Notes under the pieces: generated by a model
Seen by the model: only the letters and a program-made list of their open reading frames with translations
Database searches by the model: none
What the model was told of the DNA's origin: nothing
Source of the DNA: Corynebacterium sp.
GTDB lineage: Bacteria > Actinomycetota > Actinomycetes > Mycobacteriales > Mycobacteriaceae
Direction of reading: 5' to 3'
DNA: 64,000 bases
Assembly: GCF_030532965.1 (NCBI RefSeq)
Contig: NZ_JAUNKC010000010.1
Location: 1-64,000, forward strand
Translations under genes and position numbers: made by a program
Part shown: piece by piece, positions 52,283 to 61,217 of the stretch
Numbering within the stretch: the first letter of the stretch is position 1
Layout: each line of letters starts with the position of its first letter

Positions 52283-55200
52283 ATGAGCACGAAAATTGTG
52301 CACCGCCCGGCGCGGTTACATGCGACCATCGCCAAGGAGGAACCGGTTCCGCTCGCGCCGGTTCCGACTATCCGGTCGGCTTCTAGCAACGCCAATATTA
52401 TGACGTTGATCATGCCGATTGTTGCTGGTACCGGCATGGTTATGATGATGGTGTCCTCAGGTAACCCCATCCGTATGGCTATCGGTGGGGTTATGTTTAT
52501 TGCCGTGATTTTCACTGCGGTGACCATGTTTATTCGTAATAAAACAGGGTCGCGGAAAACTGCGGAGGATGAACGCACCAGGTTTTTGGAGCACCTGGAG
52601 GAGACGGAAGATAAGATACGTGAGTTAGCTATCAAGCAGCGTACCGAGTCGTTGTCGCGTAATCCGCAGCCGCATGGGTTAACGGATGTGGTGCGTGACC
52701 CGTATCGGTTGTGGGAGCGTCGGCGCGGTGATGAGGATTTTTTGGTTACCCGTATTGGTACCGGGGTGGGGGAGCTTGCCCAGGGGGTGAAGGTGCCGCC
52801 TGCTTCTAATCCGATGATGGTGGCGGAGCCGATTTCGCAGGCTCATTTGGATCGGATGATGCGGCGTACTTGTACCATTGAGCATTTGCCGATTGCGATT
52901 CCGGTGCGAGGGAATGTGTCGTTGGTGGGGCCGGGCGAGTTGTGTGCGGAGGCTATTCGGGCAATTGTGTCGCAGATCGTTGTGTTTCATGCGCCTGATG
53001 ATGTTCGGTTGCACCTCGCGTTGCCGTTGGCTGATCCGGATGACGGCGGAACCTGGGCGTTGTGGTTGCCGCATTTGCTGAATGCGGAGAGTTTCGATGG
53101 GCCGATTGGTAAGCGGGAGGTTTCGTTTGACGACGCGTCGGCGGAGGCGTTGTTGTCGGAGATTTCTCGGCGCGGCGAGATGGTGAAGGAGCGTTCGAAG
53201 CTCAAGTTGACGGCGATTGAGGCGCCGCAGTTGATTGTTGTGGTGTCGATGGATTCGGAGCTTGGTCGGCGGATTTCGGATCACCTTGATGGGGTGATGT
53301 CGTTGGATGCGGCGCGGATTACGTTGATTTCGTGTTCCACGGTGCAGTATTTGGAGCCGTCGCGGGTGGATGTGCGGGTGCTGATTAACGAGGATCGTTC
53401 GTTTTCGGTGCAGTTGTTGGATCGCGGTGAGATCCGTACCCCGAAGGAGGGCGCGGATGGCTACGTAGAGCGGGTGCTGTACGGCGGCAGTGACGGCAGG
53501 TTGGATGAGGTGTCGCCGGTGCTTGCGGAGTCGGTGTCGCGGGCGGTGTCGTCGCTACGGTTGGTGGAAGATGCTAGTCCGGATGCACCGCTGGAACAGA
53601 CGATCGCGTTGGATACCATGCTTGGAATCGGCAATTTCGCCACGTATAGCATTGAGGAGGCCTGGGCACCGCGTTCTGGTCGAGATTTTCTCAATGTTCC
53701 GTTTGGTATCGGTGCTGATAATGAACCGATATCGCTGGATATTAAGGAATCGGCGAAATCTGGTATGGGGCCACATGGGTTGTGCGTGGGAGCGACCGGT
53801 TCCGGTAAATCGGAGGTGCTGCGCACCCTGGTGTTAGGTCAAGTGGTGTGCCATCCACCAGACCAGTTGTCCCTGGTTTTGGTGGACTTTAAGGGTGGTG
53901 CAACCTTTGCGGGTTTGGAGCCATTGCCGCATACTGCAGCGATCGTCGACAACTTAGAGGACGCCGCTGGTTTGGTGGACCGGTTGCATGATTCGATTTT
54001 GGGTGAGATTCAACGGCGGCAAAAGGTGCTGCAGGAGGCAGGCAATCTCGCCAATGTGGGCGAATATAATAAACTGCGCAACGCTGGTGTGCTCAGTGAG
54101 CCGTTGCCGGTGTTGTTCGTGGTGATTGACGAGTTCGGTGAATTGCTTGCCGCGAAGCCGGAGTTTATTGATCTGTTTGTCCAGATCGGTCGTATCGGCC
54201 GGTCGATTGGTGTGCATCTCTTGCTGGCGTCGCAGCGATTAGAGGAAGGCAAGCTGCGGGGTTTGGAATCCTACTTGTCGTACCGTATTGGTTTGCGTAC
54301 TTTCTCCGCCCAGGAATCACGTGCCGCTATTGGTACCACCGACGCGCATGATTTGCCGCCTATTCCGGGGTCGGGTTTTCTCAAGGTGGACCCCGATATT
54401 TTTGATAGATTCAAAGCCGCATATGTTTCTGGGCCATATGTTGCCACCGAATCGGCCGCGCAGCGGGAACTGCCGCCGGTTCCCATGCCGTTGGAGTTGA
54501 TGAACACCACGGAGGCCTGGCTGCGGATGAAGCAGTTGGAGTTCCAGGCGAAAATACAACAGCAAACAGGCGGAAGCGCACAGTCGGAGGAAACCACTTT
54601 GGATTTGGTGGTTGGTAGGTTAGCGCCAGCAGCGCCGCGCACTCGACAGATCTGGTTACCGCCGCTGCCGGAGAACCTTGAATTAGGGGCGGTGATCGAC
54701 AGCGTTGAATCGACCACGAAGCGGGGAATGGCTGCGGAGTCGGCCGGGCATTTGCGGATTCCAATGGGAATGAAAGACAAGCCGCTGACCCAGTGGCAGG
54801 GGCAATTGGTTCTTGACCTGTCTGGTTCGGGCGGAAACGTGGCGATCATGGGTGCGCCGCAGTCAGGAAAAACCACCGCGTTGCGCACCTTGGTGACGGC
54901 CGCGGCATTAACCCATAAACCAACCGATGTGAATTTCTATCTCATTGACATGGCGGGTTCACAATTGAGTTATCTCAAGGACTTGCCGCATGTGGGTACC
55001 GTGGCGACCCGGTTTGACGAAAACCAATTGCGGCGCACGGTTGCGGAAATGAGCATGTTCTTAGTGCAGCGCGAGGCGGTTTTCAGCAATTACCACATTT
55101 CCAGCGTGGCGGAGATGCGGGAGATGCACGCCCAAAACCGCCTGCCGGAATTACCCGCCGCGGACATCGTCTTGGCCATCGACGGCTGGGCGACGCTGCG

Positions 55201-56311
55201 CAAAGACTACGAAGATTTAGCAGATACCATCACCGAAATCGCCCAACGCGGCTTGGCCTTCGGGATTCACGTGATCCTCGTTACCGGCCGATGGGCGGAT
55301 TTCCGGTTGCCGCTTCAAGCCGTGATCGGCAATAAGCTTGAGTTCGCCCTCAACGACCCCATGGATTCGTCCATTGGCCGCAAGCCCGCCGAGGGCTTGA
55401 AAGTTCAGACGGTCGGTCGGGCGTTGACATCCGACGGTTTGTATAGCCAAATCGCATTGCCGTACGTGGATAAACGTTCCCTCATTCCGGAACCAACCCC
55501 GCAGGCAACCGTTGCGGCGATGAACCGCGCATGGCGGGGACCGACCGCGCCGGAGGTACGGATGCTGCCGGACAGCGTCGATATGGCGAAGCTGCGTGCA
55601 GATTTCTCCGACATCGACACCGCAATCATCGGTTTAGCCGAGACCACCCTGCGGCCTGCGCAGTTCAATTTCGAAGAAGACCAACGCCATGTATTCATCG
55701 TCGGCGATTCTCAATCTGGTAAAACATCGACGTTGCGTACCCTCATCAGCGAAATTCTTAAGGGAAAGGAACCCGGCGATGTTATGTTCGGGGTGTGGGA
55801 CCTACGCCGACACTTGCTAGGCGTCATCCCCGATGAATTCCTCGGCGGTTTCGCGGGCACCCGACCCGGCTGCGACAAACTCGCCGAAGGCATCGTCGCG
55901 GAGCTTGAACGCCGACTACCAGGTACCGGAGTCACCGTCGAGGAATTGCGGAGCCGTTCGTGGTGGAGCGGGCCGGAAATCTTCGTCATCGTCGACAATA
56001 TCGACATGATCGAAGGGTCGGCGAACCCGCTGAAAGCACTCACGAAATACTTGCCGCAAGCCGCCGATATCGGTTTGCACGTGATCGTGACCCGCAGGTC
56101 GTCGGGCATGTCGCGCGCCGGGTATGACCCAGTGATCCAGGGAATCCGGGAAGCCGGTGCCGCCGGCTTGTTGCTGTCTGGTGACCGTCAAGAAGGGCAG
56201 ATTTACCCCAAAGTGTTCTTAAAGCCACTGCCGCCGGGCCGCGCCCAGTGGGTGCAGCGATCCGGGCGGGTGGAAATGGTGCAGATTGGGTTCACACCGC
56301 AAGCCGATTAA
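52283..56311 (+). CDS. eccC: Type VII secretion ATPase EccC (fused EccCa-EccCb)
   Basis: A 1342-residue membrane-bound FtsK/SpoIIIE-type ATPase that drives ESX secretion. Two transmembrane helices lie near residues 40-92 (IMTLIMPIVAGTGMVMMMV, IGGVMFIAVIFTAVTMFI). Three ATPase domains follow, with P-loops GATGSGKSE (about 504), GAPQSGKTT (about 857) and GDSQSGKTS (about 1141). Domain 1 retains a Walker B with catalytic Glu (VLFVVIDEFGELL, about 612) and LSLVLVDFKGG. Length is normal for fused EccCab. No WXG100 substrate genes follow, unlike typical ESX loci, so substrates must be encoded elsewhere. A copy of the repeated 14-mer begins 10 bases after the stop. Confidence 0.95.
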   Translation: MSTKIVHRPARLHATIAKEEPVPLAPVPTIRSASSNANIMTLIMPIVAGTGMVMMMVSSGNPIRMAIGGVMFIAVIFTAVTMFIRNKTGSRKTAEDERTRFLEHLEETEDKIRELAIKQRTESLSRNPQPHGLTDVVRDPYRLWERRRGDEDFLVTRIGTGVGELAQGVKVPPASNPMMVAEPISQAHLDRMMRRTCTIEHLPIAIPVRGNVSLVGPGELCAEAIRAIVSQIVVFHAPDDVRLHLALPLADPDDGGTWALWLPHLLNAESFDGPIGKREVSFDDASAEALLSEISRRGEMVKERSKLKLTAIEAPQLIVVVSMDSELGRRISDHLDGVMSLDAARITLISCSTVQYLEPSRVDVRVLINEDRSFSVQLLDRGEIRTPKEGADGYVERVLYGGSDGRLDEVSPVLAESVSRAVSSLRLVEDASPDAPLEQTIALDTMLGIGNFATYSIEEAWAPRSGRDFLNVPFGIGADNEPISLDIKESAKSGMGPHGLCVGATGSGKSEVLRTLVLGQVVCHPPDQLSLVLVDFKGGATFAGLEPLPHTAAIVDNLEDAAGLVDRLHDSILGEIQRRQKVLQEAGNLANVGEYNKLRNAGVLSEPLPVLFVVIDEFGELLAAKPEFIDLFVQIGRIGRSIGVHLLLASQRLEEGKLRGLESYLSYRIGLRTFSAQESRAAIGTTDAHDLPPIPGSGFLKVDPDIFDRFKAAYVSGPYVATESAAQRELPPVPMPLELMNTTEAWLRMKQLEFQAKIQQQTGGSAQSEETTLDLVVGRLAPAAPRTRQIWLPPLPENLELGAVIDSVESTTKRGMAAESAGHLRIPMGMKDKPLTQWQGQLVLDLSGSGGNVAIMGAPQSGKTTALRTLVTAAALTHKPTDVNFYLIDMAGSQLSYLKDLPHVGTVATRFDENQLRRTVAEMSMFLVQREAVFSNYHISSVAEMREMHAQNRLPELPAADIVLAIDGWATLRKDYEDLADTITEIAQRGLAFGIHVILVTGRWADFRLPLQAVIGNKLEFALNDPMDSSIGRKPAEGLKVQTVGRALTSDGLYSQIALPYVDKRSLIPEPTPQATVAAMNRAWRGPTAPEVRMLPDSVDMAKLRADFSDIDTAIIGLAETTLRPAQFNFEEDQRHVFIVGDSQSGKTSTLRTLISEILKGKEPGDVMFGVWDLRRHLLGVIPDEFLGGFAGTRPGCDKLAEGIVAELERRLPGTGVTVEELRSRSWWSGPEIFVIVDNIDMIEGSANPLKALTKYLPQAADIGLHVIVTRRSSGMSRAGYDPVIQGIREAGAAGLLLSGDRQEGQIYPKVFLKPLPPGRAQWVQRSGRVEMVQIGFTPQAD

Positions 56312-56789
56312 CGTGTTTTTGCTTGTCGACGCCCATGTCACGGCCGCCCGGCACGATCTTGGCCTGTGTCACTTTATTTAGTTAAAACCGATAAAGCTCG
56401 ACACATTACCCGGGCGTATGGAATCGGCTCAGAACCACACTTTAACCCAGATTATTATCGCCTTTACGAAATTTCGCAGCCGAAGCCCACGCGCACCCTG
56501 CTCCATGTTCAACGGGAATATCCACACAACAAAGAGTGGATAGAAGAATGGGTGTTCGTCTGTGTAACAAAAGCACGGCCAATGGCGTCTTGATTCCGCC
56601 CAAAGCCGCCTGGTTGGTGGGCTCAAATACAACCGGGAATATCTCGGCTAGCAGCGTTGGCGAGTGCGCGCCTGTGGGGCGTCGAAAAGCAAAACCTTGT
56701 CGGAGGTGACCAAACACCCGGCTTGCCGCTAGTATTGATGCGTTAACTACTCACGTTAAAAATGCGTCACCTCAAGGAGTGAATAGATC
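56312..56789. other. Spacer between eccC and ffh with two opposed 14-mers
   Basis: 478 bases with one doubtful open frame at 56366-56593 (GTG start, 75 residues, no good ribosome-binding site). Inverted copies of the 14-mer flank it at 56321-56334 and 56677-56690. AAGGAG precedes the ffh start by about 10 bases. Confidence 0.6.
56366..56593 (+). CDS. Doubtful small ORF between eccC and ffh
   Basis: 75 residues (MSLYLVKTDKARHITRAYGI...), Tyr/Pro/Trp-containing but without recognisable domain, signal or strong translation start. It is bounded by opposed copies of the repeated 14-mer. Could be a real small gene or chance. Confidence 0.2.
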   Translation: MSLYLVKTDKARHITRAYGIGSEPHFNPDYYRLYEISQPKPTRTLLHVQREYPHNKEWIEEWVFVCVTKARPMAS

Positions 56790-58385
56790 GTGTTTGAATC
56801 TCTAACAGACCGGCTCGGCCAAGCCTTAAGCGGGCTTCGTTCCAAGGGCAAGGTCACGGAGGCTGACATCAATGCGGTCTCACGCGAAATCCGGCTCGCG
56901 CTGCTCGAAGCCGACGTATCACTGCCGGTGGTACGCGGTTTTATCGCACGGATCAAAGAACGCTCACTCGGGGTAGAAGTATCCAAAGCATTAAACCCGG
57001 CGCAGCAAGTAATCAAGATTGTCGATGAAGAACTCACCGGCATTCTCGGCGGCGAAACTCGGCATATCAACCTTGCGAAAAAACCACCAACAGTCGTCAT
57101 GCTGGCAGGTTTGCAGGGTGCCGGTAAAACCACCCTCGCCGGAAAGCTGGCGCACTACCTCAAACAAAAAGGCCACACCCCGATGCTGGTGGCCTGTGAC
57201 TTGCAGCGGCCCGGCGCGGTGCAGCAGCTTCAGATCGTCGGCGAACGCGCCGGGGTGCCTACGTTCGCCCCTGACCCGGGCACCTCGATCGATACCCTCG
57301 ATCACGAGATGGGCACCTCTCATGGCGACCCAGTAGCGGTGGCTCGGGCCGGCATCGCCGAGGCGGAGGCGAAGAAGCACGATTTTGTCATCGTCGATAC
57401 CGCCGGTCGGCTGGGTATTGATGAAACCCTCATGACCCAGGCGCGTAATATCCGCGACGCGATCAATCCGGACGAAGTGTTGTTCGTTATCGATGCGATG
57501 ATCGGTCAGGATGCCGTGCAAACGGCGGAGGCCTTCCGCGACGGTGTGGACTTCACCGGTGTCGTTTTGACCAAGCTTGATGGTGATGCCCGCGGTGGTG
57601 CGGCGCTGTCGATTCGTGAAGTCACGGGTAAGCCGATCATGTTCGCCTCTACCGGTGAGAAGATGGAAGACTTCGATGTTTTCCACCCGGATCGGATGTC
57701 CAGCCGGATTTTGGGCATGGGTGACATGCTCAGCTTGATTGAGCAAGCTGAGCAGACCTTGGATCAAGAGCAGGCGATGGAGACTGCGGAGAAGCTCGCT
57801 CGCGGTGAGCTTACTTTGGAAGACTTCCTGAATCAGATGCTGATGATCCGCAAGATGGGCCCTATCGGCAATCTACTGAAGATGCTTCCCGGCGGCTCAC
57901 AGATGTCGCAGATGGCCGACATGGTGGATGAGAAGCAATTGGATCGGATTCAGGCGATCATTCGCGGCATGACCCCGCAGGAGCGGCAAGACCCGAAGAT
58001 TCTCAATGCGTCCCGGCGTAAACGCATCGCTAATGGTTCCGGTGTTTCGGTTTCTGAGGTGAACCAGCTGATTGAGCGGTTCTTCGAAGCCAAGAAGATG
58101 ATGGGCAAGATGGCTGGCCAGATGGGTATGCCGGGTATGGGCGGAAGAAGCGCCACCAAGAAGAAGCCGAAGGGCCGTAAGGGCAAGAACGGAAAGCGCA
58201 AGCCAGCTAAGCGGCGCAGCGGTGGCGGAATGCCAGGCGGCATGCCGGGTATGCCGAACATGGCGGAGCTGCAAAAGATGCAGGAACAGATGGGCGGCAT
58301 GGGTGGTTTCCCCGGTATGCCGAAACTGCCGAAGGGCATGGAAAACATCGACCTCAATAACTTGGACTTCGGAAAAGGCAAATAG
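56790..58385 (+). CDS. ffh: Signal recognition particle protein Ffh
   Basis: A 531-residue SRP54/Ffh from GTG 56790. The N domain (FESLTDRLGQALSGLRSKGK) leads into the GTPase: P-loop GLQGAGKTTLAGKLAHYL (about 107), ACDLQRPGAVQQL, FVIVDTAGRLGIDE, DAMIGQDAVQTA and TKLDGDARGGAAL. The M domain, which binds SRP RNA and signal peptides, has GPIGNLLKMLPGG and NGSGVSVSEVNQLIERF, followed by a basic then Met/Gly-rich tail (MPGGMPGMPNMAELQKMQEQ). It works with FtsY at 42477. No 4.5S RNA gene was seen nearby. A terminator follows at 58454. Confidence 0.97.
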   Translation: MFESLTDRLGQALSGLRSKGKVTEADINAVSREIRLALLEADVSLPVVRGFIARIKERSLGVEVSKALNPAQQVIKIVDEELTGILGGETRHINLAKKPPTVVMLAGLQGAGKTTLAGKLAHYLKQKGHTPMLVACDLQRPGAVQQLQIVGERAGVPTFAPDPGTSIDTLDHEMGTSHGDPVAVARAGIAEAEAKKHDFVIVDTAGRLGIDETLMTQARNIRDAINPDEVLFVIDAMIGQDAVQTAEAFRDGVDFTGVVLTKLDGDARGGAALSIREVTGKPIMFASTGEKMEDFDVFHPDRMSSRILGMGDMLSLIEQAEQTLDQEQAMETAEKLARGELTLEDFLNQMLMIRKMGPIGNLLKMLPGGSQMSQMADMVDEKQLDRIQAIIRGMTPQERQDPKILNASRRKRIANGSGVSVSEVNQLIERFFEAKKMMGKMAGQMGMPGMGGRSATKKKPKGRKGKNGKRKPAKRRSGGGMPGGMPGMPNMAELQKMQEQMGGMGGFPGMPKLPKGMENIDLNNLDFGKGK

Positions 58386-58453
58386 TTTAAGGTCGAATGC
58401 TTCTCTGCCTATCTGAAGCCCCAACCGGTCTCACCAAATAGGGCTAATGTTTC

Positions 58454-58498
58454 ACCCGTGATGTTAAGGCTTTTTCTTTAATATCACGGGTTCTTTTT
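58454..58498 (+). terminator. Rho-independent terminator after ffh
   Basis: ACCCGTGAT (58454-58462) pairs with ATCACGGGT (58483-58491); inner TTAA/TTAA extends the stem, and TCTTTTT follows. It lies 69 bases after the ffh stop. Confidence 0.8.
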
Positions 58499-58740
58499 AT
58501 GCATAGGTTCGGGGTCAATTATGGCTGGGTTTTGTACCGAAGCCCCATCAGCCTTTTAGTTTTTAGAAGGTTTGTTTTGTAGCGTGTGTTGTGTCTGCAT
58601 ACCGTGCCTTTTGAGTTTGTCCACGATCGTCGGTATTAATGACTCGATTACCGAAAACTAAGTTCAGCCTTATATACTCTCAGTGTTGCCTAAAAAATGG
58701 CTTCTGATATCTTTTTGTTTTCTCTAGATGGGGATTGGTT

Positions 58741-59556
58741 ATGTGGTTTCGTAAAGTCGTCGCTTCAAGTGCCTGTTTGGCCGCAGTGTTTGCTGCGACC
58801 CCGACCGCTACCGCCTATGAGCGTCTTCTAGGCGTGACAGTGAATGTTGAATCCGACAAGCTCGGCTGTCGATACAGTTACGACAAGAGCCAGGCAAATG
58901 GTGCGCATCAGCGCCTGATCCAAGATTCTAAACGTGTGATTGACGGCATCATTGCGTCAAAAACCTTGACTGCGCAAGACCTTGAAGAAAACGCCCAGTT
59001 ATCGGAGCAAGGCACCGCTACTGTAATCATCTGGGCGCAAACTAACATTCCGAATTTGAATTCAAGCAAAGTGGCTAGCTTGCTCCGTGCGCTTCATAAG
59101 TACAGCAAGGGAGACACTACCAATAAACTTCCTATCTATGACAATCTACCGCTAATTGATTTGCAGCCTGGCGGCTCCGTATTCAGCGGGGAAGAAGTGG
59201 CTGCGTTACGGAGTTCGCATGCAGAAATTCTGGCTCAATTACGTGATCGTCACAATCAAGTTTCCCAAACAAGCCCTGCTTATCAGTTGAGCGAGTTTGT
59301 ACTGACTTCGCAATCCGAAATCGTCAATTCCGTTATCAAGAGTTTTGACAAGTGCGCTTCTGCTATCAACCCACAGCAACCACAGCCACAACCACAACCG
59401 CAGCCACAACCGCAGGCCCCAGAATCCCCTGATTCTCAAAGCAGCGGAAAAACGGGCATCATTGCAGGAATTGTTGCTGCCGTCGTTGCATTGATCGCGG
59501 CTGTTATCGGGTTTTTACCAGGTCTTGGGCAGTTGCTTCGGTTACCTAAGTTCTGA
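58741..59556 (+). CDS. Exported protein with PQ repeats and C-terminal membrane anchor
   Basis: ATG 58741 (MWFRKVVASS) has GGGGA upstream and is preferred over a TTG six bases earlier; the product is 271 residues. It has a Sec-type signal peptide (cleavage likely after TPTATA), a helical middle domain with a Cys pair (GCRYSYD and DKCASAI), a QPQPQPQPQPQPQ spacer near residue 215, and a C-terminal hydrophobic helix (IIAGIVAAVVALIAAVIGFL). Likely a cell-envelope protein with the domain outside. Family unknown. The 355 bases upstream hold the ffh terminator and this gene's promoter. Confidence 0.8.
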   Translation: MWFRKVVASSACLAAVFAATPTATAYERLLGVTVNVESDKLGCRYSYDKSQANGAHQRLIQDSKRVIDGIIASKTLTAQDLEENAQLSEQGTATVIIWAQTNIPNLNSSKVASLLRALHKYSKGDTTNKLPIYDNLPLIDLQPGGSVFSGEEVAALRSSHAEILAQLRDRHNQVSQTSPAYQLSEFVLTSQSEIVNSVIKSFDKCASAINPQQPQPQPQPQPQPQAPESPDSQSSGKTGIIAGIVAAVVALIAAVIGFLPGLGQLLRLPKF

Positions 59557-59573
59557 GTTCTTCGGACACTAGA

Positions 59574-59632
59574 CCGTAGCTTGTCTTGCAATCCAGGTTC
59601 ACCATCAGGCAAAGCTACGGCGCTTTCATTTT
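59574..59632 (+). terminator. Possible terminator after the exported protein
   Basis: CCGTAGCTT (59574-59582) pairs with AAGCTACGG (59612-59620), loop about 29 bases, followed by CGCTTTCATTTT. The long loop makes it moderate. Confidence 0.5.
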
Positions 59633-59754
59633 GTGAATGTCATTCTGCTATTTCATTGATTGTTGTCCCACTTGTTCGGGGTTCGGTCGTGCAAAATTGG
59701 ATGCGGTATTTGGTATCCAGTGGGGACGTGGTCTCGTAATCGAAGGAGAAAGAG

Positions 59755-60591
59755 TTGGCGGATGATGCCGAAAATTCTGCTCAATTGCGTGCAGAAATCG
59801 CGGAGCTGCGGGAGCAATTGGCTTCTGCACACGCGAAGCTTGCGGATGAAGATGAGGTTGGCGTAGCGGTAGATGCGAACGAAGAATTTTGCCGCTTGGT
59901 CGAAGCGGAATTGGTAGAGTGTCGTGACAAGCTAGAAAAGCAACGCCAAGCAAAAACATCCAACCCGGCTTTATTGGAGCTGTTGTTGGAACGAGTACGA
60001 GACTTGGAAACCGCGCGCGCCCGGATTAAGGCTTTTATTGGCTGGAAGCGTAGTTTCCAGTTAAAAGTAACTCAGTCTGAAGAATCCTCCGAACCTACTT
60101 CGGTTTCGGAAGATGGAGAAGAGACGCCCCCAACATTCGAGTTTTTTCCGATCGGTCATGTCATCGTCGAGTCAGCACAATTGTTGATAGCGGACCCTTG
60201 GATTGTTCACGCTTTTTGGAAGCACGAGCCGGTGGAGGATTTGCAGCAATTCAAAGATACTTTTACTGGAGTTGTCTATCAGCATCGGGTTGATTTTCAC
60301 GACTTCGACGAAATCGTGGCTGTGTTGGGGATGAGTGTGACCGATGCGATCGACTGTGGCCGATTGGTGCGGATTGTGGAACCGAAACCACCGTTTTACA
60401 CTTTGTCATATAACCAAATTTCCAAGGCGAATGCTAGTGCTTCCGCAAGTGTTGGGCGAGGAGTCGAGCTTGCCTTCGATGACGGCGTACCCGGAGCGGG
60501 GGTCAGCGTGCCGTTAGCCGCCGATGGCACCTATCCGGTGTTTGCTGAGACTCGGGACGGGAAAATTGTGCGGATACAAATCGACATTTAG
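59755..60591 (+). CDS. Coiled-coil protein of unknown function
   Basis: 278 residues from TTG 59755, with AAGGAG six bases upstream. Residues about 5-95 form heptad-like coiled coils (LRAEIAELREQLASAHAKL, LLELLLERVRDLETARARI). An acidic linker (SEESSEPTSVSEDGEE) leads to a C-terminal globular part, ending VPLAADGTYPVFAETRDGKI, whose G-x-Y-P-V...G turn recalls the terminal strands of DUF4241 proteins. No signal peptide or membrane helix. Alone on its transcript as far as can be seen. Confidence 0.72.
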   Translation: MADDAENSAQLRAEIAELREQLASAHAKLADEDEVGVAVDANEEFCRLVEAELVECRDKLEKQRQAKTSNPALLELLLERVRDLETARARIKAFIGWKRSFQLKVTQSEESSEPTSVSEDGEETPPTFEFFPIGHVIVESAQLLIADPWIVHAFWKHEPVEDLQQFKDTFTGVVYQHRVDFHDFDEIVAVLGMSVTDAIDCGRLVRIVEPKPPFYTLSYNQISKANASASASVGRGVELAFDDGVPGAGVSVPLAADGTYPVFAETRDGKIVRIQIDI

Positions 60592-61217
60592 CTTTTCCTG
60601 TTTACCGTAGACTTTGAAAACGCTCAAAGTCCGCTTTTGCGTCGGTGAACAAGATTCGAAGTTCGCAAGTTTCACCATTTGTTTTTCCTGGAGTTTAGGT
60701 TTTGGGTTCCAACAATTAGACTGCGAGCACTGTAACTATTCGTAACTTTATGAAGTGAACGGTTGCTGGCAGCTCGACGTCACGGGTTACAGTCAACGTT
60801 GGGAGAACGGTATTGGTGCTCGAACAGCACCACCTATGTGCCACGTTGTATGCGTGTGATCGCAGCTTTTCGAGGATCGGGTACCCACCCGGGTATCGAC
60901 CAGCGACGGTAGTCTATAACCGACTTCATTTTGCAGAGACAAAACCTCTTAACTTTTACCCCAACCTCTGGGATCCTAATCTTCATAGCGGAATTCGGTT
61001 CCCGGCCGTGTGGTGCAGCTGCGTTCTGAATCTGGTGAATAACGTGGCGGGGTGTACCTCCAGATTGGGCTGTGTATCGCCAAATAACGTCTGGAATGTA
61101 TCTGAAGATGTGGCTTGAATCCCGCCGCCTGAGTGGTAGGGGTTAGTGTATTCGACGAAAAGCGTGTCTAACGTCTAGATTTTCTACCGAAGGCATGCAT
61201 GGCATGGTGGTACCTAA
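60592..61217. other. 626-base interval without a recognised gene
   Basis: It lies between the coiled-coil gene and the convergent transporter gene. An open plus-strand frame at 60813-61118 lacks features of a real protein. A small hairpin GTGCT-CGAAC-AGCAC sits near 60815-60832. No RNA gene or mobile element was recognised. Confidence 0.5.

Noticed and set aside
60813..61118. Plus-strand 101-codon frame
   Set aside because: Cys/Trp-rich irregular composition, no ribosome-binding site and no recognisable domain.
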